Positions 1-6,475 of a stretch of DNA of 17,576 nucleotides are shown in pieces. The translations under genes and the position numbers were made by a program. This DNA comes from DATGHS01 sp035307785 (lineage in GTDB: Bacteria; Planctomycetota; Planctomycetia; Gemmatales; Gemmataceae). The stretch covers positions 1 to 17,576 of the forward strand of contig DATGHS010000139.1 of NCBI GenBank assembly GCA_035307785.1, given 5' to 3'. Below the pieces are notes generated by a model that searched no databases, was not told where the DNA came from, and worked only from the letters and a program-made list of their open reading frames with translations. Within the stretch, counting starts at the first letter, position 1. Each line of letters begins with the position of its first letter.

Positions 1-243
1 CCGAATCTGATGGTTTCAAGCTTTCGCCCGCAAGTTCAAAGCCAACCTGCGGTCGTGGTTACTCTGTTGGAAACCACGGGCTTCGCCGGCAGCGCCGAGA
101 TGCGCTGTGCGCGCAATCCGAGCCGGGCCATGATTATCGACGCGGCAGGCAACTCCACCATGGAAGCATCGATCTTCAACGACGCGGTTTCGCTCGATGT
201 GGCCGCCAATGACTTGGTGAGATTGAAACTGGAGTGGACGTGA
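1..243 (+). CDS. C-terminal end of a larger protein, truncated by the window edge
   Basis: The frame is open from the first base and ends at a TGA at 241-243, giving about 80 residues with no convincing internal start. The segment LLETTGFAGSAEMRC followed by alternating hydrophobic strands (SLDVAANDLVRLKLEW) reads like the last beta-sandwich strands of a large secreted or carbohydrate-active enzyme. It reminds me of the C-terminus of GH38-type alpha-mannosidases (an ET-G-x4-A-x-LRC pattern), but this is a loose resemblance and not an identification. The next gene follows on the same strand after about 60 bases. That this is real coding sequence is supported by the strand-like pattern and the natural stop; the function is not determined. 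Confidence 0.5.
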   Translation, partial: PNLMVSSFRPQVQSQPAVVVTLLETTGFAGSAEMRCARNPSRAMIIDAAGNSTMEASIFNDAVSLDVAANDLVRLKLEWT

Positions 244-304
244 ACGGCGTGCCTGCATGGTTCCGAAACGGGTCGATGAGTTGGCATCATCTCGAGGCCT
301 TGGC

Positions 305-697
305 ATGGAAAACAAGAAAAAACGGAGGCGTGCCGAGCGACTGGCAAAAAAGGAAGCAAGGCTTCGCGCAAAGATTATCGGCACGCCGCCGTTGCCGGCG
401 GGCGCGGTTTTGGTGAATAAGAACGAGCTTGCTCGAGACAATAGTTATGACGCGCCAGAGTTTGCAATGCGCGGATACTATTTGGATCAGCCATTTCAAT
501 GTCAATCATGCGGCAAGGAACAAACCTGGACAGCATTCCAACAAAAATGGTGGTACGAGGTAGCCAAAGGCGGGAGATGGACGACAGCGCGTCTTTGCCG
601 ACCGTGTCGACGCCGGGAGCGGGAGCGGCGAGAGGCGGCTCGCAAAACCCATGTAGAAGGATTGCTACGGAAGCAAATGGCGAAGGAGAGGAAATAA
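305..697 (+). CDS. Small basic zinc-ribbon protein (zf-trcl-like)
   Basis: A 130-residue protein. It begins with a Lys/Arg-rich, probably helical segment (residues 1-25) and carries a four-cysteine zinc ribbon: CQSC at 66-69 and CRPC at 98-101, with a Trp-rich stretch between (TWTAFQQKWWYEV). This spacing and the aromatic residues match the 'probable zinc-ribbon' family zf-trcl (PF13451), which has no assigned reaction. It then ends in another highly basic tail. The charge suggests nucleic acid or ribosome contact, which is inference. The start at 305 was chosen because the Lys-rich segment begins there; an in-frame ATG at 257 would add 16 residues. Neither start has a strong Shine-Dalgarno. 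The next gene converges on it at 726. Confidence 0.72.
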   Translation: MENKKKRRRAERLAKKEARLRAKIIGTPPLPAGAVLVNKNELARDNSYDAPEFAMRGYYLDQPFQCQSCGKEQTWTAFQQKWWYEVAKGGRWTTARLCRPCRRRERERREAARKTHVEGLLRKQMAKERK

Positions 698-725
698 GCG
701 CCACGAGTTGCTATTAGCGCCATTC

Positions 726-1175
726 TTACCGGTGCAGCGCCTTCTCGAAGATCACGAGATTATCGCACCGATCCGGATCCCAGCGGATGCCGACGATATC
801 GTAACCTAATGCGATGGAAAGGTGCAGCATGGGCCGGTGCTGATTGTGGCACTCGAAGCGGATTGATTCGTACTCGTTCTGGCGGGCCCAGTCGTGGGCG
901 GCATCCATGAGCTGCGAAGCGATGCCCTGCCGGCGAAATTCGGGCAGCACGCCGTAGAACCACGAGAAGAAAACCGTCGGCTTCAATTCAAAGCCAAGAA
1001 AGAACCCCACCGGACGATCCTTCACCCGCGCGATCATTTGCAGGATGTTGTAGCGACCCCGGTAACGGCGGTGAAACGACTCCTCATCGCGCGGCGGGCG
1101 AAAGATCTGGTTGTACATTTCCGCGATGGCCGGCAACTCATCCATGCCGACCACGTCGATAATTGCATCTGCCAC
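726..1175 (-). CDS. GNAT-family N-acetyltransferase
   Basis: A 149-residue single-domain protein with the GNAT fold, which transfers an acetyl group from acetyl-CoA to an amine. The acetyl-CoA pyrophosphate loop is visible near residues 78-90 as VLPEFRRQGIASQLM (the R/Q-x-x-G-x-A pattern). It is preceded by the strand FFSWFYGV and followed by a long helix. The C-terminal part (FECHNQHRPMLHLSIALGYD) fits the usual beta5/alpha4 region, where substrate specificity lies. The acceptor cannot be read from sequence. The gene is the last of a minus-strand series and sits about 100 bases after the stop of the acidic protein gene, with a large palindrome in the gap, so it may have its own transcript. 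No strong ribosome-binding site precedes the ATG. Confidence 0.85.
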   Translation of the reverse strand: MADAIIDVVGMDELPAIAEMYNQIFRPPRDEESFHRRYRGRYNILQMIARVKDRPVGFFLGFELKPTVFFSWFYGVLPEFRRQGIASQLMDAAHDWARQNEYESIRFECHNQHRPMLHLSIALGYDIVGIRWDPDRCDNLVIFEKALHR

Positions 1176-1188
1176 AGGCGTTACTCAT

Positions 1189-1244
1189 TGTAGCCGCAGG
1201 CATTCGCCTGCGGCGGCGTCCGCAGGCGAATGCCTGCGGCTACA
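1189..1244. repeat. Nested perfect inverted repeat (REP-like)
   Basis: Two perfect 25-base arms (1189-1213 and 1220-1244) flank a 6-base loop. Each arm is itself a hairpin: CCGCAGGC, four bases, GCCTGCGG. The element can therefore form either one long stem or two short side-by-side hairpins. It lies after the stop of the acidic protein gene and before the GNAT gene, both on the minus strand. There is no T-run on either side, so a simple intrinsic terminator is not the best reading. A dispersed REP-type element, or an RNA processing or stability structure, is more likely. Confidence 0.85.
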
Positions 1245-1275
1245 GTTTTGAAACGATTCGTAGGTATTTCGGATT

Positions 1276-1902
1276 TCACCGCTCCGGCCGGTAGAGCGAG
1301 CCGATTAATTCTTGCCACGAGGGCACGCTCCAATCGGCAAACGGCACGGATTCCACTTCCTCTTCGTCTTCTTCGTCGCCGGCACCTTCGTCGCCTTGTT
1401 CTTCTTCCGCCGCTGGCTCTTCCGGTGACTCGCGCTCCTCGGCAGTCTCTTCGCGTTGGCCGCCTTCCGAGCGCCGGCGGCGCCGGCCACGCCGGCGGCG
1501 CGGCCGCTTCTCGTCCTCGGCTTCCGGTTCGGCTTCAGCTTCCGGAATCTCCTCCGGCGCCTCGCCGACCTCGACTTCGTTTTCGGAGTCCGCCGGAGTT
1601 GGTTCGGGCTCGTCCGCCAGCGCCGTTTCCGCTTCCTCTGCGAACTCGACATTCGCGGTCATGGAACCTTCCACGAACGGCGACTCCTGCGGCAGCGGTT
1701 CGCGGCCGACCGGTAGCTCGCCAGCCCACATCGAACTTGGCGGCTCCGGTTCCGCTAGCTTTGACGCTGGTTCCTTGGCCGCCAGAGATTGCGGCTCGTT
1801 CGGGTTGGGTTCCGGCTGATCGGGAATCAACCCGAGTTCGGCCTGAAGGGCTTTCCAGTTGTTTTCTTCCTGCTGTTTCGGATCGCTCATGTGAGATTGC
1901 AT
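1276..1902 (-). CDS. Acidic, Pro/Glu-rich protein with Arg-rich block; function unknown
   Basis: A 208-residue protein that is almost wholly low complexity. An N-terminal stretch with some helical potential (NNWKALQAELGLIP) is followed by about 100 Glu/Pro/Ala-rich residues and an Arg-rich block (KRPRRRRGRRRRRSEGG, near 133-149). A second acidic tract comes next, and then an ordered-looking end, VPFADWSVPSWQELIGSLYR. It has no transmembrane segment or signal peptide. The mix of acidic and Arg-rich disordered regions recalls the scaffold or RNA-binding tails of RNase E-type proteins, but there is no catalytic domain here. The Trp-containing C-terminus may be a docking motif. A start 12 bases later (MSDPKQQEEN, at 1890) is equally possible; neither has a clear Shine-Dalgarno. 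It follows the 106-aa gene by 48 bases and is probably co-transcribed with it. Confidence 0.75.
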   Translation of the reverse strand: MQSHMSDPKQQEENNWKALQAELGLIPDQPEPNPNEPQSLAAKEPASKLAEPEPPSSMWAGELPVGREPLPQESPFVEGSMTANVEFAEEAETALADEPEPTPADSENEVEVGEAPEEIPEAEAEPEAEDEKRPRRRRGRRRRRSEGGQREETAEERESPEEPAAEEEQGDEGAGDEEDEEEVESVPFADWSVPSWQELIGSLYRPER

Positions 1903-1950
1903 TCATGTTGAGGGATATTTCGGTTCTTGCTCAACATTATAGCAATTTCG

Positions 1951-2271
1951 TTAGCGCACCGGCATGGCCTCGAAGCGCCAGGTGCGGGCCGCGAGCTGGC
2001 CATTCCCGGTGAGCCGCAGTTCGGTGATTTCATCACCGAATTCAGCCCCGAATGCGTCTTCGAGCACCAATTCCAGGTTTACGCCGTCGGGAATTTCTTC
2101 GCGAAAGAGAACGAAGACTTCCGCTTCTTCGTCGTATGACGATTGCAACACATCGAGCAAATCTTCCACGGTCTGGACCCGTATCGGCAAGCCCGGCAAC
2201 GACACGCGCAGCGATCGCGCCATGCAGTCGGCCACGACGGAGCGCGGCGGCAACAGGTAGAAGCGAGCCAT
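1951..2271 (-). CDS. Conserved-looking hypothetical protein, 106 aa
   Basis: The protein starts MARFYLLPPRSVVADCMARS and contains about 106 residues with alternating hydrophobic strands and an acidic middle (SSYDEEAEVFVLFREEIPDG). I do not recognise the family. The pattern suggests a small alpha/beta cytoplasmic domain with no membrane segment or cysteine cluster. The start is well fixed: on the coding strand GGAGGT lies six bases before the ATG, an almost ideal ribosome-binding site, whereas the longer open frame upstream to 2418 is Arg/Ser/Pro-rich and looks non-coding. It is the first gene of a probable two-gene unit with the acidic/Arg-rich protein. A large upstream gap separates it from the divergent protease gene. 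Confidence 0.8.
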   Translation of the reverse strand: MARFYLLPPRSVVADCMARSLRVSLPGLPIRVQTVEDLLDVLQSSYDEEAEVFVLFREEIPDGVNLELVLEDAFGAEFGDEITELRLTGNGQLAARTWRFEAMPVR

Positions 2272-2574
2272 GGTGTACCTCCCGATTCGACTATCGGAAG
2301 GAAACCGGCTGCCCTCCGGCGAACCAGTCGCCACACACGCAAATCGGTCTGCCGATGCCCTTGAAACACGCGCATTCGGTGTCGCCGCTAGAAAGCGGTG
2401 CGCGGGAATGATCCGCATGACCGCGCGGGCAGTTCCATCCAGGATTTATGTGTAACATTTCTCGCCTCCCTCCGCTTCAATGTGCGGCGATGCGCCAACC
2501 CTGTCACAAACCGAAATCTCGCGGGTTTGGGTAATGGAAGTTCAAGGCTGCTAACATCTCAAAGGGGAATCACC
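2272..2574. other. Non-coding gap between divergent genes
   Basis: This 303-base stretch separates the divergent starts at 2271 (minus) and 2575 (plus), so it should hold both promoters. I see no convincing -35/-10 pair on either strand, no long inverted repeat and no small ORF with a good ribosome-binding site. The only clear element is AAGGGG about six bases before the protease ATG. Confidence 0.5.
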
Positions 2575-3585
2575 ATGAAGCGCCTGGCTCTAAACTGCAT
2601 TTTGGTCATAGCACTGAACGGCCTTTCGACAGCGTCAATATCAGCCCAGGAGGCGCCGTTTGAGAAGGTCCTGTCGTCCACGGTTTGGGTCGAATACGTG
2701 CAAGGAACACAAACAAAGATCGGCACGGGCAGCTTGATCGATCGCGAGCAGCGGCTTGTGGTGACCTGCCAGCACGTGATGCACGACCAAAAGCAAGCAA
2801 ATATCTACTTCCCCATGTGGAACAAATTCGGGTTGATGGTAAACGGCCTAGACTACCTTCGCAGCAAGAACGGCATCACCGGTCGCGTGGTGGCAACCGA
2901 CGATGACCGCGACCTCGCTATCTTGCAGCTCGACCGGCTGCCGGCAAACGTGCAAGCACTCGATATGGCCGACAAGGCGCCGCCCGCCGGCACGCCGATT
3001 TTCCTCGTCGGCAATTCCACACCGGGCGCCAAAACGATTGCCGATGTGCGACTGTGGCAGCAATACAGCACCAAGATCAGCCGCCTCGCCTACAGCACGC
3101 AAAAGCTGGAAAACGAAGGCATGAAGCAGGTGCATACCTGGGCCATTGAGATTGAGGCCCTCGTTTCGTCCGGTGACAGCGGCGGGCCCGTGGTCGATGC
3201 CGATGGCCGGCTTGCGGGCGTGACTTTTGCGCAAAATGGCAAGCACGGCTACGCCGTCGATGTCGAGGAAGTGCGTATCATTCTCGATCGCTATCGGCAT
3301 GGGAAGGATCCGGCCCCGAAGAACTCGATGACCGGCCAATGGACCGTGGAAGTACAGCCAAAAGATAAACCGGCAGGCTACTTCCGGATGAGTTTCCAGG
3401 ACAACGGCAAGCTGGAGTGGATCACGAATAAGAGCTACAGCGGCAAGTACGAGTTGAAAGATAACCGCTTGACACTCAATATTCCCGCGCTCAAGGTAAA
3501 CGAGACACTGCCCATCAACCGCACCGGAAACAATCAGATCACATTCACCAGCAGCGGCGTGCCCTTCACGCTGACACGACGCTAA
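2575..3585 (+). CDS. Secreted trypsin-like serine protease with C-terminal beta-rich domain
   Basis: A 336-residue protein. Residues 1-24 form a signal peptide (basic MKRLALN, hydrophobic core, cleavage likely after SISA), so it acts in the periplasm or outside the cell. The trypsin/DegP-like fold follows with all three catalytic residues: His67 in VVTCQHVMH, Asp113 in DRDLAILQL and Ser202 in SSGDSGGPVV. There is no PDZ domain, unlike DegP/HtrA. From about residue 251 an 85-residue domain begins MTGQWTVEV and continues FRMSFQDNGKLEWITN and GKYELKDNRLTLNIP. This resembles lipocalin-like or 'G-x-W' beta-barrel domains found in many secreted planctomycete proteins; it may bind a ligand or substrate. 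The ATG at 2575 is preceded by AAGGGG, and longer in-frame extensions upstream would bury the signal peptide. The substrate is unknown. Confidence 0.9.
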   Translation: MKRLALNCILVIALNGLSTASISAQEAPFEKVLSSTVWVEYVQGTQTKIGTGSLIDREQRLVVTCQHVMHDQKQANIYFPMWNKFGLMVNGLDYLRSKNGITGRVVATDDDRDLAILQLDRLPANVQALDMADKAPPAGTPIFLVGNSTPGAKTIADVRLWQQYSTKISRLAYSTQKLENEGMKQVHTWAIEIEALVSSGDSGGPVVDADGRLAGVTFAQNGKHGYAVDVEEVRIILDRYRHGKDPAPKNSMTGQWTVEVQPKDKPAGYFRMSFQDNGKLEWITNKSYSGKYELKDNRLTLNIPALKVNETLPINRTGNNQITFTSSGVPFTLTRR

Positions 3586-3588
3586 AGC

Positions 3589-3651
3589 GTAGGTCAGGCT
3601 TTGCAGTCTGACTGCAGCGCCAATGCAATCTGGCTGGAAAGCCTGACCTAC
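3589..3651. repeat. Inverted repeat after the protease gene
   Basis: Perfect 14-base arms (GTAGGTCAGGCTTT at 3589-3602 and its complement at 3638-3651) flank a 35-base loop, starting four bases after the protease stop codon. The loop contains further partial complementarity (tctgactgcag and tctggctgg). It could fold at the mRNA 3' end as a terminator or stabiliser. I have the impression that this type of sequence is dispersed in planctomycete genomes, which a genome-wide count would settle. Confidence 0.75.
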
Positions 3652-3715
3652 AAAGCACTGGCACTGAAATTGCAGCGCCCTTTTTCATGCTTCCAGCAAT
3701 TCCAACGGTGCAAGC

Positions 3716-3991
3716 ATGGCCAAAACGAAAAAAAAGAAATGGGTCCAAAACGTGAAGACGGTTTCAACCTTCCCGCGCAAGGACCTGTTCACCAAAGATG
3801 CCAAAACCATTGCCCGCGAGATGGCCAGCAAGAAAGTGAGCCCCAAGGGCATTGGCTCCGGCATCAAAATGATCCAATACTTCATCAACCGGGCTGGAAA
3901 GAATCTGCCGGCCGCGCGCAAACACGAGTTGGACAAGGCGAAGAAGATTTTGCAGGAGAAGCTGCACAGAAAGAAAAACAGCGACGCTTAG
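3716..3991 (+). CDS. DUF3175-family small basic protein
   Basis: A 91-residue, very Lys-rich protein (MAKTKKKKWVQNVK...). The core, with SPKGIGSGIKMIQYFINRAG and KNLPAARKHELDKAKKIL, matches my memory of the DUF3175 family, whose members share the 'FYINRAGKNLP' signature and the Lys/Arg-rich start. The biochemical role is not known. The basic charge and helical content fit a nucleic acid-binding or histone-like role, which is inference only. The gene stands alone between the inverted repeat after the protease gene and the convergent stress protein gene. Its stop codon lies inside a hairpin shared with that gene. The Shine-Dalgarno is weak. Confidence 0.85.
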   Translation: MAKTKKKKWVQNVKTVSTFPRKDLFTKDAKTIAREMASKKVSPKGIGSGIKMIQYFINRAGKNLPAARKHELDKAKKILQEKLHRKKNSDA

Positions 3992-4004
3992 CCGAAGCGT
4001 CGCT
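3980..4004. terminator. Hairpin between convergent genes
   Basis: A perfect 10-base stem (AGCGACGCTT at 3980-3989, complement at 3995-4004) with a five-base loop overlaps the DUF3175 stop codon and ends ten bases before the stress protein stop. The position suits a bidirectional terminator, but no run of T follows on the plus strand. Confidence 0.6.
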
Positions 4005-4013
4005 AACGAAGGA

Positions 4014-4952
4014 TTAGCTTTTCTCTTTCGGCCGCACCACCAGGATCGGCACGTGCGAGCCGCGGATGACCTTGTCCGATACGCTGCCCAGGAATACGCG
4101 CGCCAAACCGCGGCGGCCGTGCGTGGCCAACGCCACCATATCGATGGCGGGCGGCTTCGCGCTTTGGAGGATTTCATCGGCCGGCATGTTTTCGATCACC
4201 CGTATTTGCACGGCTTTGACTCGCGCTTGAAGCTGAGCAGCGGTGCGGTCTAATTCCTGTCTTGCCGATTGCATCAATTGCTGCTGCGTTTCTTCCAGCC
4301 GTTGCAGCATGGCATCCAAGTTGGGCGGATATGCACCTGCAATGGGCGGTTCCAGCACAGGCAGCGGCGGCACCGCTCGCAGCAGTGTCAATTCCGAACC
4401 CATAACTTGTGCCATCTTCGCCGCAGGTTCAAGGATCTGGTCGGCGAACGGCGAACCATCCAGCGGCAGCAAAATATGGCGCGCTTTCATTTCGGCCGTA
4501 ACATCGACTTTTTCTGAATGCGGGTGGACGATCAGCATGGGCAGCGTCATTGTGCGCAGTAATTCATCGGTGACACTTCCCAGAAAAAGCCGGCCCATTG
4601 GCCCGCGTCCCAGGCTCGACATGACCACCAAGTCGGCACCGGTTTTTTGTGCCTTCTGCCGCAGTTTCTCAGCCACATCGCCTTCGTCGAGGATGACTTC
4701 GGGCGCCTTGCCAAGCAATGGCTGTAGCCGCTGCGCCAAGTCATCCATGTAGGCCCGCTGTCGGGTTTTCAGCTTGAATTTCAGCTCCTCGTCATAGAAC
4801 GGCGAGGCCTCCAGGACGACCTCTGTGGCTTGCGGATGAACGTGGCACAATCGCAGCGCCGCCTTGGCCTTGCGGGCGATGGTAACAGCCCACGGCAACG
4901 CATGTTCACCGAGCGGAGAGCCATCGAGCGGGACGAAAATCGATTGAAACAT
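4014..4952 (-). CDS. Tandem-domain universal stress protein (UspA family)
   Basis: A 312-residue cytoplasmic protein made of two UspA domains in tandem. Domain 1 (about 1-150) starts FQSIFVPLDGSPLGEHAL and ends with the ATP-binding loop GRGPMGRLFLGSVTDELL. Domain 2 (about 158-312) starts RHILLPLDGSPFADQIL and ends THGRRGLARVFLGSVSDKVI. Both keep the G-x2-G-x9-GS nucleotide-binding pattern or a close variant, so both domains may bind ATP. Family members respond to starvation, oxidative or energy stress by binding nucleotides rather than through a known reaction. A GGAG lies about six bases before the ATG. A candidate sigma70-like promoter at 5063-5091 would give a 5' leader of about 100 bases. 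Confidence 0.93.
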   Translation of the reverse strand: MFQSIFVPLDGSPLGEHALPWAVTIARKAKAALRLCHVHPQATEVVLEASPFYDEELKFKLKTRQRAYMDDLAQRLQPLLGKAPEVILDEGDVAEKLRQKAQKTGADLVVMSSLGRGPMGRLFLGSVTDELLRTMTLPMLIVHPHSEKVDVTAEMKARHILLPLDGSPFADQILEPAAKMAQVMGSELTLLRAVPPLPVLEPPIAGAYPPNLDAMLQRLEETQQQLMQSARQELDRTAAQLQARVKAVQIRVIENMPADEILQSAKPPAIDMVALATHGRRGLARVFLGSVSDKVIRGSHVPILVVRPKEKS

Positions 4953-5056
4953 GAGTGTCTCCTCATGAGAATCGGCAAATAGGATTCATTCTCGCGCGAA
5001 TATTCGAATGAGCAAATGCCGTACCGCGAGCGGTTACACCACTGGAATCTAGTTGA

Positions 5057-5086
5057 TTGCTGATTATACTCCGAACAAAATAGAAT
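5057..5086 (+). promoter_or_regulatory. Candidate promoter for the 141-aa gene
   Basis: TTGCTG (5057-5062), an 18-base spacer and TAGAAT (5081-5086) form a plausible sigma70-type promoter, about 28 bases before the ATG at 5114. It overlaps the opposing candidate for the stress protein gene. This is read by eye and unverified. Confidence 0.4.
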
Positions 5087-5091
5087 GTCGG
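5063..5091 (-). promoter_or_regulatory. Candidate promoter for the universal stress protein
   Basis: On the minus strand CCGACA (5091-5086), a 17-base spacer and a perfect TATAAT (5068-5063) form a good sigma70-like promoter. It points at the stress protein ATG at 4952, about 110 bases away, and physically overlaps the opposing candidate at 5057-5086. Confidence 0.5.
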
Positions 5092-5113
5092 CAACGGTAC
5101 GGAGGATTGAATC

Positions 5114-5539
5114 ATGGCGGGCGGCTGGCATGTGCGGTTGGAGCGCGATCTTCCCGGAGTGGAAATTGCCACCGGCTCCGGTGTGACGCTGCTGTATCTC
5201 CAGCGCCAAATTGATGAGTTGGCCGAGCGGCTGGAGTTACAGCCGCTGTCGCGCTTCTTTAGCACCAATCCCGAAGCCGTCTCCACCTACCTGGCCGAGC
5301 AAGGGCTCAATCCGGCTGAGTTTGATTTGCCGGACGAGGAGTGGTACGATCCGGCAGATGCCCTGGAAACTATTCGTGGCCTGCTGACTGCCATTCGCGC
5401 GGAACCGGAGTCGATTCCGAAAGGCGACCGGATCGTTTCGGACCTGGAAGGCATAGAACAAGTGCTGGCTCTGGCGGCGCAGCAAGACGTGCGCTTTCAC
5501 CTGGCGCGCGAATTGACACTGCCGGGCGAGGCGAATTAA
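5114..5539 (+). CDS. Hypothetical protein, 141 aa
   Basis: A soluble acidic protein that I do not recognise. It opens with a possible beta hairpin (WHVRLERDLPGVEIATGSGVTLLYL) and continues with helices (QRQIDELAERLELQPLSRFF). A conserved-looking acidic loop follows (FDLPDEEWYDPADALETIRGLL), and it ends in a helical region with no signal peptide or membrane segment. The WYDPADAL segment, followed by a helix ending in AIRAEPESIP, looks like the type of small domain found in planctomycete or cyanobacterial hypotheticals whose function is not assigned. The ATG at 5114 is supported by GGAGG seven bases upstream. It is the first gene of a plus-strand series leading to recQ, although the gap of about 120 bases after it suggests separate transcription. 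Confidence 0.8.
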   Translation: MAGGWHVRLERDLPGVEIATGSGVTLLYLQRQIDELAERLELQPLSRFFSTNPEAVSTYLAEQGLNPAEFDLPDEEWYDPADALETIRGLLTAIRAEPESIPKGDRIVSDLEGIEQVLALAAQQDVRFHLARELTLPGEAN

Positions 5540-5540
5540 G

Positions 5541-5625
5541 CCGGGAGCGCGAGCGACCGGATGTTGGTCGTCCGAGGTCCAGTCGCTTGCAGTCCTGGCT
5601 TCTGGCTCCTGGATTGGCCTCCTGG
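5541..5625. repeat. Degenerate REP-like tract
   Basis: Directly after the stop codon lie CCGGGAGCGCGAGCGACCGG, then a tract built from variants of CCTGGCT and CTGGCTCCTGG (about 5593-5625). The two parts are low-information, GC-rich and partly complementary (gagcgacc against ggtccagtcgct). They look like worn dispersed repeats rather than coding or regulatory sequence. I judge this from composition only. Confidence 0.35.
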
Positions 5626-5658
5626 CTCAAAATGGTATGGACCCTTTGAGAACTACAC

Positions 5659-6042
5659 ATGCGCGTGTTCATGACGATTACCATGTCAGCGGTCTTGGCG
5701 GCCCCCATCTGCGCTACCGAATACCCACCGGACCGTGCCGAGCTCAACGAACTTAGCGGCACCTCGTGGGAGATGATCGAATCCGGCGGTGAAAGGATCA
5801 TCTGGAACCTGGAGCCGAACGGCGTGCTCAGTTACAAATCGAACAGCGGCTTCTGGCGCAACGGCTCCTGGAAGCAAATCGGCGATCAGCTTTACCTGGA
5901 AACAAACAACAAGTATTACGAAGCCTTTGGCACGATCATGGGCGATCACGCGGAGGGTGGCCAGTTCTGGAATCGCGCCGGGCTGAAAGGAACGTGGACC
6001 GGCCGGCGCTCAGAACCGGCATACCCACCGGGGAAACAGTAA
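5659..6042 (+). CDS. Small secreted beta-rich protein, 127 aa
   Basis: The first 20 or so residues (MRVFMTITMSAVLAAPICAT) look like a signal peptide with cleavage near CAT-EYPP, so the mature protein is probably periplasmic. The remainder has repeated beta strands with Gly-x-Trp features: SGTSWEMIESGG, FWRNGSWKQIGDQLYLETNN and KGTWTGRR. This pattern is like a lipocalin-type or MORN-less beta-barrel 'G-x-W' domain, similar in style to the C-terminal domain of the protease at 2575-3585. No enzyme motif is visible. It precedes a small membrane protein gene by 22 bases, so the two are probably co-transcribed. The family and ligand are unknown. No clear Shine-Dalgarno precedes the ATG. Confidence 0.75.
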   Translation: MRVFMTITMSAVLAAPICATEYPPDRAELNELSGTSWEMIESGGERIIWNLEPNGVLSYKSNSGFWRNGSWKQIGDQLYLETNNKYYEAFGTIMGDHAEGGQFWNRAGLKGTWTGRRSEPAYPPGKQ

Positions 6043-6064
6043 TTGAGTCGGAGAGGCTAAGCCG

Positions 6065-6433
6065 ATGCCCGTCAGCCAAAAGCGGCGCGCAGATTATTGG
6101 TTCATAGTTGCCGCGGCTTTTTTCTTGTTGCTCCTATGCCCATCATTCATGGTTTTTACGCCATGGACCACAGCGATAACGTTGGCAGAAGCGAACAAAA
6201 ACTATCCGGGGCAGGTCGACCCTAACTGGCGCGGCGTATCGGACTATCACGGGCGTCCGCACGAATGGAACCTGGGCACCAAGAATGAACACCCGCTTGG
6301 CTTCGCGACGTGCTGCGGATTTCTGGCCATTGGCGCAGGCGGCTTCGTCTATTGCGCCTACAGGTGCTGGCGGGCGGAGCGTGCCTCCAAGCGGCCGACA
6401 AACGGCCAAAGCGAATCGACGACATTTGGTTGA
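6065..6433 (+). CDS. Small two-helix membrane protein, 122 aa
   Basis: An unrecognised protein with two hydrophobic segments: residues about 11-35 (YWFIVAAAFFLLLLCPSFMVF) and about 79-100 (GFATCCGFLAIGAGGFVYCAY). Between them lies a loop of about 45 residues (NKNYPGQVDPNWRGVSDYHGRP) that is probably periplasmic by the positive-inside rule: the N-terminus is basic, and the second helix is followed by basic RCWRAERASKRP. Three Cys residues cluster in the second helix. GGAGAGG, eight bases before the ATG, supports the start. It follows the secreted beta-rich gene by 22 bases and precedes recQ by about 40, suggesting one transcription unit. Confidence 0.75.
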   Translation: MPVSQKRRADYWFIVAAAFFLLLLCPSFMVFTPWTTAITLAEANKNYPGQVDPNWRGVSDYHGRPHEWNLGTKNEHPLGFATCCGFLAIGAGGFVYCAYRCWRAERASKRPTNGQSESTTFG

Positions 6434-6475
6434 ATCTTAATCTTGATAAACTGCGAGCGGAAAGCCACCATCCCC

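Noticed and set aside
16..441. Minus-strand open frame of 141 codons over the first genes
   Set aside because: It runs antisense through the tail of the first gene and the zinc-ribbon gene, has an Arg/Ser/Ala-rich composition and no Shine-Dalgarno.
1230..2012. Plus-strand open frame of 260 codons
   Set aside because: It is the antisense shadow of the acidic/Arg-rich gene; Glu/Pro codons read in reverse give the Arg/Pro/Leu-rich text.
2272..2418. Upstream extension of the 106-aa protein
   Set aside because: Its composition looks non-coding, and the perfect Shine-Dalgarno marks the later start.
2398..2574. Upstream extension of the protease
   Set aside because: It would add 59 residues with no hydrophobic pattern before a complete signal peptide; the ATG at 2575 has AAGGGG.
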